Origin: Asterochloris sp. CNOR1
Taxonomy: Eukaryota; Chlorophyta; Trebouxiophyceae; Trebouxiales; Trebouxiaceae
Assembly: GCA_963969365.1 (NCBI GenBank)
Contig: OZ017747.1
Coordinates: forward strand, 3,596,001 to 3,660,000
Reading direction: 5' to 3'
Length of the DNA stretch: 64,000 nucleotides
Positions 57,153 to 64,000 of the stretch are shown here, piece by piece. The notes beneath the pieces are model-generated. The model did not search any database. It was not told where the DNA came from and saw only the letters and a list, made by a program, of their open reading frames with translations. Made by a program: the position numbers and the translations under genes. Within the stretch, counting starts at the first letter, position 1, and each line of letters starts with the position of its first letter.

Positions 57153-59029
57153 ATGGCCACTGCCAGCTCTTCCAAGGTTCTGATCTCGTTTGATGTGGAC
57201 GGCACCCTGATTCACACAGTGGGCAAGGATGCAAATAAGGTAGCAGAATTTGGTTGGCTCAAGATACGCTGCAGCAATATTCATAATGCGCTGCTGCACA
57301 AGGATGGCAATGCTGCATGTGCTGGTGCGCCTTGCTTTTCGTCTGTCTCACAGCAGAGATGTGAAGGCCCCTTTCATGCCATCATGGGCTGCCTAGAAAG
57401 CTGTTCTCGCGGCACACTGTGCTGCTGGAGACAGCAAGCTGACCCGATGATTGTTGCGTGCTTGCGCAGCTGCACAAGCTTGCCTTCCAAGAGGCATGGC
57501 GAGCTTGTTTCCAGATCGACACCACGCTGGATGTCATCCAGCACCATGTAAGCTCCAAACTCATATCACCACTCCTCCATGTGCAGGACTCAGCTCTGTG
57601 TGCATGCAAGCTACATGCTCCATTAGAGCAATCACAGGAGGCTGCTCTTACTGCAGGGGCTCACAGATCCTCTCATCCTCATCAAAGTGTTGCAGCACCA
57701 TGGAATCCCCACAGAAAAGGTGAGCCCCAGATAAGAATGCCTCGGTGCTGATGCATGCAGCTGCTGGCATGCAGCTGTTGCAGCTCAAGCGATCAGCCCA
57801 GCATGCCCATCTCTGGCTGCTGCAGGCTGCTACTAAGCTCAAGGCATGCATCCCTCTCTTGATTGACACATGCAGCAGCCCTGCATGCTTGTTCCTGACT
57901 GCCTGCAGGCTGCTGCCAAGCTCAAGGAGATGGAGGCTGTAATGATCAAATTTTATGAGGCCAATGCAGACAAAGCTGGCATGGGGCTGGAAACCCTGCC
58001 TGGCGTCAAGCAGATGCTGGAGGAGCTGATGGTGAGTAAGATGGCATCTGTGGCAGCAGCGATCTGCTGAAAATCAGAGAGGCAGCGCCCAAGTCAGCTG
58101 CCGTGCCAGAAGGACAGCCAGGCACTGCCTGTGCGCAGCGATGCTGATCCACCCTGTTTTGATGAACAGCCCTCGCTGCATGGGGCTGCTGCGTAACACG
58201 GCAAGGCAGGCTGTGCCTGTGTGTTCTTTTCTGCCTTTCCTCTCAGCAAGAGAGGCGGAGCTCGGTGGGTGCAGGCGCGGGGCGATGTGTTGACATGCCT
58301 GGTTACTGGCAACCTGGAGCCTATCGGGTGGGCCAAGATGCAGGCACTGGGCCTGAAGCAGCTCTTCTCAGAGCCCCATTTTGGCGGCTTTGGCAGTGAG
58401 TGACCTGAGCTGACCGCTGTCCAACAGTTGCAGGAAGCTTGTGCTCTGAGTAACAGCCCCTCCTGCTGCTTGCGGCCTACTACCTGCCATGGGTCCTGCA
58501 GGCGACTATTGTAACCCTGAGAATGCCAATGACAGCTGGAAGGACCGCGCAGAGCTGGTCCGCATTGCAGCGCACAAAGCAAAGAAGCTGTACCCAGGTG
58601 AGCCTGCTGGTGCCTGCAAAGATTGAAAGTCAAGTCCCCTTGATGCTGTGCTGCCTTGTTGCTGCGCTTGCTTGCTCAGGCACGGCACACAGAGCACCGC
58701 TGCAGGTCCTGGTGGCAACTAAGCATATGTGCAGGCAGCGAGCTTGATGTCAAGTGGCATGTTGGGGACACCCCCATGGATGTGCAAGCTGCTCAGGGAG
58801 GTGGGGCTGAAGCGTTGGGGGTCCTCACAGGAGTCTACAGCCAGGAGGTGCTACAGGAAGCCAACCCGAGTGAGTGCATTGCCCTGCTGTTCCAAGGCAG
58901 TATCCCTGGGACTGCATGAGCTGCATGTGGCGTTGCAGCTCAGGCCACATCATGCTACCTGCAGAGTCCATCATCCTCAAGGATCTTCAGAATGTGGCTG
59001 AGGTGCTTCAGACATTTGGACTGTCATGA
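57153..59029 (+). CDS. HAD-superfamily phosphatase (phosphoglycolate phosphatase-like)
   Basis: Soluble Mg-dependent hydrolase of the haloacid dehalogenase family. Eight exons join in frame to 255 residues: 57153-57239, 57470-57547, 57657-57719, 57909-58031, 58275-58395, 58502-58597, 58735-58869 and 58965-59029. Motif I is FDVDGTL with nucleophile Asp14 and Asp16. The helical cap follows (KLAFQEAWRACFQ, LETLPGVKQMLEELM). Motif II is CLVTGN; a Lys-rich stretch (AHKAKKLYPG) is near motif III; motif IV is GDTPMDVQAA, followed by GVLTGVYS. The overall layout fits Gph-type phosphatases, but the substrate cannot be told from sequence. No targeting peptide is evident, so a cytosolic location is likely. 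Confidence 0.9.
57817..57845 (+). repeat. Decayed duplicate of the HAD exon 4 start
   Basis: CTGCTGCAG then GCTGCTACTAAGCTCAAGG at 57817-57844 copies the real acceptor and exon 4 start, GCCTGCAG then GCTGCTGCCAAGCTCAAGG, at 57901-57927. The offset is about 83 bp. Similarity ends within ten bases afterwards. Confidence 0.88.
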
Positions 59030-59559
59030 TGTCACAGCTCCTAGGCACAGCAGGATTGGAGGCCTCGGTCGTGATTGTCTCATGGGCTGTTTCCCAACTT
59101 GATTGTGAAGCTCTTATTTATTTCAGACAAGCATGATTAACATCAGTATGCAAACAGTCGCAGCCATTGACACTGAACCTCAAGAGCCATGACTTCGACT
59201 GATATGATGCGACAAACAGCTCAGCAACAATCTCCATCAAGACATAACTGTCACACTGTCAATGAGAGTCATTGTGCATATCCCCGTGGCTTGAGCACGC
59301 CCATGCAGTCAGTCCACATCTTGCTCACAGGCTGGTGCTACAGCCTGTCCCAGCTGGTGTCTTTATCAATGTCGTGATGCTGTATTCTGGTGGCTTGGGG
59401 CGTGACGCTGAAAGGTGCAGGTTTGGGTGCTGCTGCTGCTTTGGCAAGAGCTGCTGGCTTGGGGGGAGGTGCTGGCCTGCAGCACCTCAGTTTGTCAGGC
59501 ATGCTGCATTGAAGAATCCAAGGGCTAGTTTGGCCTGCAACAGCGCGTGAGCTGGGGCC
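59030..59559. other. Intergenic region between convergent HAD and tetraspanin-like genes
   Basis: About 530 bp, AT-richer near 59080-59280. It should hold both 3' untranslated regions. An additional 3' exon of the tetraspanin-like gene could reach into 59400-59559. No other feature is supported. Confidence 0.45.
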
Positions 59560-60974
59560 TCACCCTGCCGACGGGCGAGCAGCAGCCACCTGATCTGGGA
59601 GGTTCCGGCTGCGGGTGGGTTCTGGCCCTGGTTCCAGGTCAGCAAAGTCCTTCCTGCAGCCATACCACAATGTGAGAGAGAGCACTTCCTTCTAGCTAAG
59701 ATGACAACCAGAAGACATTGCCAGACTACTGAAGCACAGCGGGGTCATTGTGTGATCTCATGTGTGCAGGCATGACAGCAACGGGCACAGGCATATCCAG
59801 GCAAAGGCTGGACCTTTGCAGGGCTGGGTGTGGCTGCTCAATGGAGCACATGCTGCTGGCGTCAAGCTCGGGCATATGATGTGTGCTGAGTGCTGCACCA
59901 ACCTGTAAGGGTTGTCCAGCTCGCCAATCCAACGCATGATGCCTGCAATGAAGAGGCCGAGGCTCTCCAAGATGACCACTGCCAGGAACACTTTCTTCCC
60001 AACCTGCAGCTTGGCAAGTATGCCCTCCCTGCAGGGGCACGTCACCCAGAGGCAGCTCACGTTGGTGCCATGCTTGCACAGGCTCAGGTGAGCACTGGAG
60101 GTGTGTTGCAGCCACAAGAGAATGCACTTGACTGCTTCAAGAGGGTGCCAAGCAATTGGTGGTCAGCATGATGAAATCCTTCTGCATGAACACTGCGCCA
60201 GCCCAGAGAAATGCATACTGCAGCTCGACGTTCCTGAAGTGCGTGCTGCTCTGTAGCACTCATGCCGCCATTCCTGGCAGACTACACTCCCCACGGGCGT
60301 CCAAGGGAGCCTAAGGAGGCGGTGCTTCACCTTGAGTAGTCCTGAATGCCATCCCTCTCATCTATGGCGACAATCCTATCCACGACGTGCTGTGGCTCAA
60401 TCCACAAAACTGCCACAATCATCAGCTGGAGCGTGAGCACAGAGCTGCCCATGATGATGTAGACAAAGAGGAAGCCCGGCCTGAAATGTGCTCCTATGAA
60501 GCTGCAGTGACCAGGCATATATGACGAGCTGAGCAGTAAGGTCAGCTGAACCTTGTGCCATTGGGCCAACGCTGTTAAGTGCAGTCTGCAGTTGAGGCTG
60601 CTTCATGTCAAGCAGGCCTACCCAAAGATGCTGCACAATATGGTCATTACTCCTATGAAAACACATGATCTGCAGCACAGCAGGCAGGTGGGAAATCTGA
60701 CTTGGGCCCAGACTACAGCATATCGTGAACACATATGGGTGTCTTACGCTGGGATGGGAGCCTTAGGCGGCGTCTGGATTATGCACCCAAAAGCAATAAG
60801 GCCTGCTGCTGTCAGCAGAAGCAAAGTGGCTGACACCCTGAGTATGGTGCTGAATGCTGAGGTGATGATGCCGGCCTTCATGCTGTCTGCCTTCTCACTG
60901 CTACAGTGGGCTGCAACCTTCGGGGCCAAACTTGAAGGTCTCGGAACAACGCTTGTCAAGCACGTGGTGAGCAC
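59560..60974 (-). CDS. Tetraspanin-like four-pass membrane protein
   Basis: Likely tetraspanin, a plasma or endomembrane organiser. Exon 1 (60974-60748) ends with the first membrane helix, VSATLLLLTAAGLIAFGCII. Exon 2 (60669-60622) gives SCVFIGVMTILCSIFG, the second helix. Exon 3 (60501-60331) opens FIGAHFRPGFLFVYIIMG and continues SSVLTLQLMIVAVLW, the third helix, in the place of the family's GCCGA..EN..LL block. After a loop with several Cys (NVSCLWVTCPC), the exon ending at 59903 has KKVFLAVVILESLGLFIAGI, the fourth helix. A last exon begins KDFADLEPGPEPTRS and stops near 59560. The CCG motif of the large loop is not visible. Exons between 60331 and 60010 are poorly defined. ATG 60881 is an alternative start. 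Confidence 0.62.
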
Positions 60975-61968
60975 ATCAGAGTTGTAAGCACGGCTGCAAA
61001 GCTGACACCCTCACGCAGAAGCTGGAGCAAAATGCTTTCACCTATGACCTGCTTGGTACACCTGACAGTCAAACTGCCAAGCTGCAACATTTGCATTGGC
61101 TATGCGGCCGCCTCAGCCCCTCGTAATTTGGCTGACATGCTCAGTACTTCCCGCACCATTTCTACCCCGTACTTATCGAAGCACCATTGCAGCTTGCTTG
61201 GGGCTGAGTTTGCTGGCGCTGCCTGATCAAGAAGTGGCAAGCACACCTGTGCAGCCTCCTCACTGCGCCCCAGAGCAAGCAGGCGGCAACCCCCAAAGGG
61301 CTGGGACTCAGTATGCCCCTGCCTGGCAGGCGGGGCAGCAAGCGGGCAGCGGGCCCAACAGCAAGTTCATTCACAAGACCGCTGCCAGAATATGCAGCAG
61401 CCTTGGCAGTGCCCCTCAGCAGGGCATGTTGCTGGTGCGCTCTGCACGCGGCAGCTGCTGGGCACACATGCAGAGTCTGGGCAGCAAAGAGCGCAGCCCC
61501 TGCTTGGTGCCTGGCATCCGGCAGCAGGCCTGGCCTCAGACGCAACAGATGGCATGAGGGACGGCTCTGGTTGCGCCCTCCAGTTTTCAGAAGCTGCTGG
61601 CCCGGCAGGACAGCCACACACCGTGGTCACGCCCAAGGGAAGAGGAAAAAGCCCACAGGGCCCAGAGGGGCTCGTTCTTTGCCACCTCCGACCTGCCTCA
61701 GGCACAACTCCATTCATCTGCACCCTGCTGCCCTCACCCTGCATCAGGCCTGCCATGACACCATGTACACGCCAACAGTGCATGCCTCTGTGCTCTGTGT
61801 GGCTGTGTGTGGTTAGCAGGGGGCCTGAGGGCACGCAAACTCTAGGAGCTCCACATCAAACTGCTGTTAAGGTTGACAACACCAAGTTTGTGTCTTTCAG
61901 AGCTGACACAGACAAAGGGGCGGCGGTAATCTTACACAAAATGCCCAGAGGCTTGTAAGGTTTATGGT
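60975..61968. other. Region without a supported gene
   Basis: About 1 kb 5' of the tetraspanin-like gene. Both strands hold open frames in GC-rich Ala/Pro/Gln-type sequence at 61200-61950, but none has splice-consistent joins or recognisable motifs. It likely holds the tetraspanin promoter. No RNA gene was seen. Confidence 0.4.
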
Positions 61969-62047
61969 AACAAGCACAAGTTACATATGAACAGAAGGAA
62001 GTAAGATCTGTACTCCCTTCTGTTCATATGCTTGCCTTGTGCTTGTT
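61969..62047. repeat. Perfect-arm inverted repeat (foldback hairpin)
   Basis: Outer arms of 12 bp (AACAAGCACAAG, 61969-61980, and its exact complement at 62036-62047) enclose inner arms of 15 bp (CATATGAACAGAAGG, 61984-61998, and its exact complement at 62016-62030). The inner loop is 17 bases. Unpaired bulges are 3 and 5 bases. The stretch is AT-rich relative to its surroundings. It could be a tiny MITE, a small-RNA precursor, a 3'-end structure or a foldback artefact. Confidence 0.9.
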
Positions 62048-62619
62048 CACTCAAATCAAGGCAATTAGGGACAGTGGGGTCTTGATGACAACATCAAAGG
62101 TGACAAGAGTCCCGGCAAAGCAATAGAGTGGCTGGCAACTAATCAAGGTGTAGTACAAGAGCATGTTGATACTAGATGGGTGTGTTGTATCATGGCATTT
62201 CTGGAGGACAGATACAAGAGGGGTGGTCAGTGTTCATGTACGAGATGAGGCCCACCCTGAGCAGCTCTTGCGACAGCATATGCAGCTTGATGTAGAGCCT
62301 GAGCCCTGGGGTGCATTTACAACATTCCAGCACAGAGGCATGTTTGCTGGCAGCAAGGATCAGAAGCTTGCTGACGGCGGACACCTAAATCCTTCTAGAG
62401 CTTCAGGTTGGCTGCAGACAGGTGAAGCCTGGCACATGCAGGACCTCGCACTCCCTCACAGGCTCAATATTCCCTCACTAACAATGCACTCATGATGCCA
62501 GAAGCGCACAGGAGTGTTCAGCCACCAGGGCCACCATATCAAGGTACCGTCAGCAGTGAGGCTGGCATGATGCGCAAGACGAAGCCATCATTCAGAGGCA
62601 ATCCTACATATACATGAAC

Positions 62620-64000
62620 CCACCTCGCGATTGTCCCTTGTCTTGACACGACCCCCACTAATTGAGTAGGCCCACATGAATTGCTTGGTCGTGTTTCCAG
62701 CGTAGCCATCAAATGAGATCACCATGATATCCCCAGAATCAGCCCGAGGACAAAGCTGAATCAGCGCCTGGTTCAACTTTGTCCTACGGGACAAGTCTGG
62801 GGATGTCATGGCAATCTTGTTTGATGGCATGCTGACACCCTGGACCCAGCAATCCCTGTGGCGCCCGATAGGATGCTACCTGCAGAAGCGTGAGGTCAGT
62901 GACCTTGACACTCAGCACAGGTCTCAGCACGAGCTTACACAGACCACAAGGCAGGGTGGGCGACATGCGCTAACAGCAGTGAGCTAACAAGGAAAGAAGC
63001 AATGCAGCTCTGACCCTTCAAGGGGAGTGCGCTGTGTCACATCCCCCGCAGAGTCCACTTCATCCAGGCAAGCTCCAGATCGCCAATGCGCAGGCGGTTG
63101 GCCATGCGCACGCTACACAGCTACCAGTCTATTGCCCTGCAGCGCGCTGAGTCTGAGCGCTGACGGGAATGCTGGCCACTGGGGCAGTAAGGCTGAGGTG
63201 CTAAGAGAAGAAGGCTTGATGACAGAGAGGGGCCTCCGAAGAGTGATTGGGGACCCCAGACGACTGGGATTGAATCACATGCCCTTATAAGAAGGGCAGA
63301 TCACTGTCAGCAGTGCTGATGAACATTGAGTGCAGACACAGCGGTCTGACAAGGCAGTAGTGAAAATGTCCAGATCCTCCTGGCTTTGCTTGAGGTCTCA
63401 CCTGCATTTCTCTGTTGCTGTGGCTGTCAGGCGCTTCCAGGAAGGGCTTCACTGTGAAATTCAGAGATATGCTAGGACTGGAGGAGCAGCTACTTGCTGG
63501 AAAATATCTTCATATCCGGAATTCTAGGGGTTAGGGTGTCAAATGATCAACCGGCCTCAGTCTGTGGGGCGGAGGGCATCAGCAATTGCGGGCTTGAACC
63601 CATAAGGAAAGTGGATCGGCAAGCTTTGCTCCGAGCTGCATGAACGCCTGCTTGAGTTGGATCATTGAACTGCACATTGAACGTGTCAGAGGCAAGACTG
63701 CATACAGCACCGTCTTTTCGGCAGGCCTGTTTTGGTCTGTCCACCTCATGCCAGCTTCATGAGAGCTGCAGCCCGATGTATAACTTCCTGACCTCCTTCA
63801 CATTGGCAGCATTGTGGCTGTTCATCCCCTCAGTTCCACTGACGCATGGCCTAGGACTGGTAGCACACAGGCCCAAGCAAGGAACAGCCAAGCACCTGCT
63901 GCTGTACCCAGTGAAGGGCGGGAAGCACCACTTCATCTTCCAAATCATCTCCTGGGTGAGCTGTACTGTCACAGTCTGCAGCACCCAATCTGGCTGGCTG
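62620..64000 (-). CDS. Unrecognised minus-strand gene, 5' end beyond the window
   Basis: Not recognised. Plausible exons on the minus strand, in order of transcription: about 63960-63887 (EMIWKMKWCFPPFTGYSS, with a GTGCTT donor); about 63844-63797 (GTEGMNSHNAANVKE, with a GTCAGG donor); a segment in 63740-63580 that is open in two frames; about 63107-63045 (MANRLRIGDLELAWMKW); and about 62830-62628 (LSRRTKLNQALIQLCPRADS, then IMVISFDGYAGNTTK and FMWAYSISGGRVKTRDNRE, with a GTGGGT donor). The gene probably continues left into 62.2-62.6 kb (for example GTLIWWPWWLNTPVRFWHHE). The amino-acid mix looks like a folded protein, but no motif is known to me. Confidence 0.4.

Noticed and set aside
61392-61958. 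Plus-strand open frame of about 189 codons upstream of the tetraspanin-like gene
   Set aside because: Low-complexity translation, no motif, no splice context, and a competing open frame on the other strand.

Overview
This is nuclear DNA from a eukaryote, most likely a chlorophyte green alga (perhaps trebouxiophyte-like; the class is only a guess). Every recognisable gene is split by many short-to-medium introns with GTGAG/GTGCG donors and a very regular (C)TGCAG acceptor. Bases are GC- and CAG-rich. The gene set is plant-like: a beta-amylase, a bestrophin with a transit-peptide-like N-terminus, plant-type Hsp110 and an ATX/trithorax-like methyltransferase. No bacterial, organellar, viral or transposon coding sequence was recognised. 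Exons were joined by hand from splice signals, reading phase and family similarity. For eight genes (TDP2-like, ARF, TRMO, Hsp110, bS21m, beta-amylase, bestrophin, HAD) the joined exons keep one open frame from ATG to stop; for the ATG14-like gene and the EEF1AKMT1-like gene this also holds, but only if a very short intron is accepted.

Layout: the 3' end of a SWI3/SMARCC-type chromatin remodeller subunit (+, 1-1702); a TDP2-like DNA repair phosphodiesterase (-, 2624-4330); a Gln/Ala/Pro-rich protein of unknown function (+, 4647-9380); an ARF GTPase (-, 9516-10854); an eEF1A lysine methyltransferase (+, 11091-12015); the tRNA methyltransferase TRMO (-, 12168-14494); an 18-exon Hsp110 chaperone (+, 14637-23663); a mitochondrial bS21-like ribosomal protein (-, 23852-24473); a beta-amylase (+, 24653-29109); a bestrophin channel (+, 29868-34368); an 18-kb trithorax-like histone methyltransferase (-, 34490-52635); an unresolved stretch; an ATG14/UVRAG-type autophagy subunit (-, 54163-56834); a HAD phosphatase (+, 57153-59029); a tetraspanin-like membrane protein (-, about 59560-60974); an inverted-repeat hairpin (61969-62047); and an unresolved minus-strand gene running off the right edge.

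The genes are not one pathway: they are housekeeping and chromatin genes. Five divergent pairs start only 142-318 bp apart and probably share promoters. Several pairs also converge closely, for example bestrophin and the methyltransferase with 121 bp between stop codons.

The most unusual signal is recurrent. In at least seven genes an intron carries a decayed tandem copy of a neighbouring splice site plus the first or last bases of the adjoining exon, 80-270 bp from the real one. The SWI3, Hsp110, bestrophin, HAD and SET-domain exons are the clearest cases. Other notable signals are GC-AG introns, candidate introns of only 25-38 bp, a methyltransferase with three SAND-like modules and an altered NHCC SET motif, and the foldback hairpin at 62 kb.
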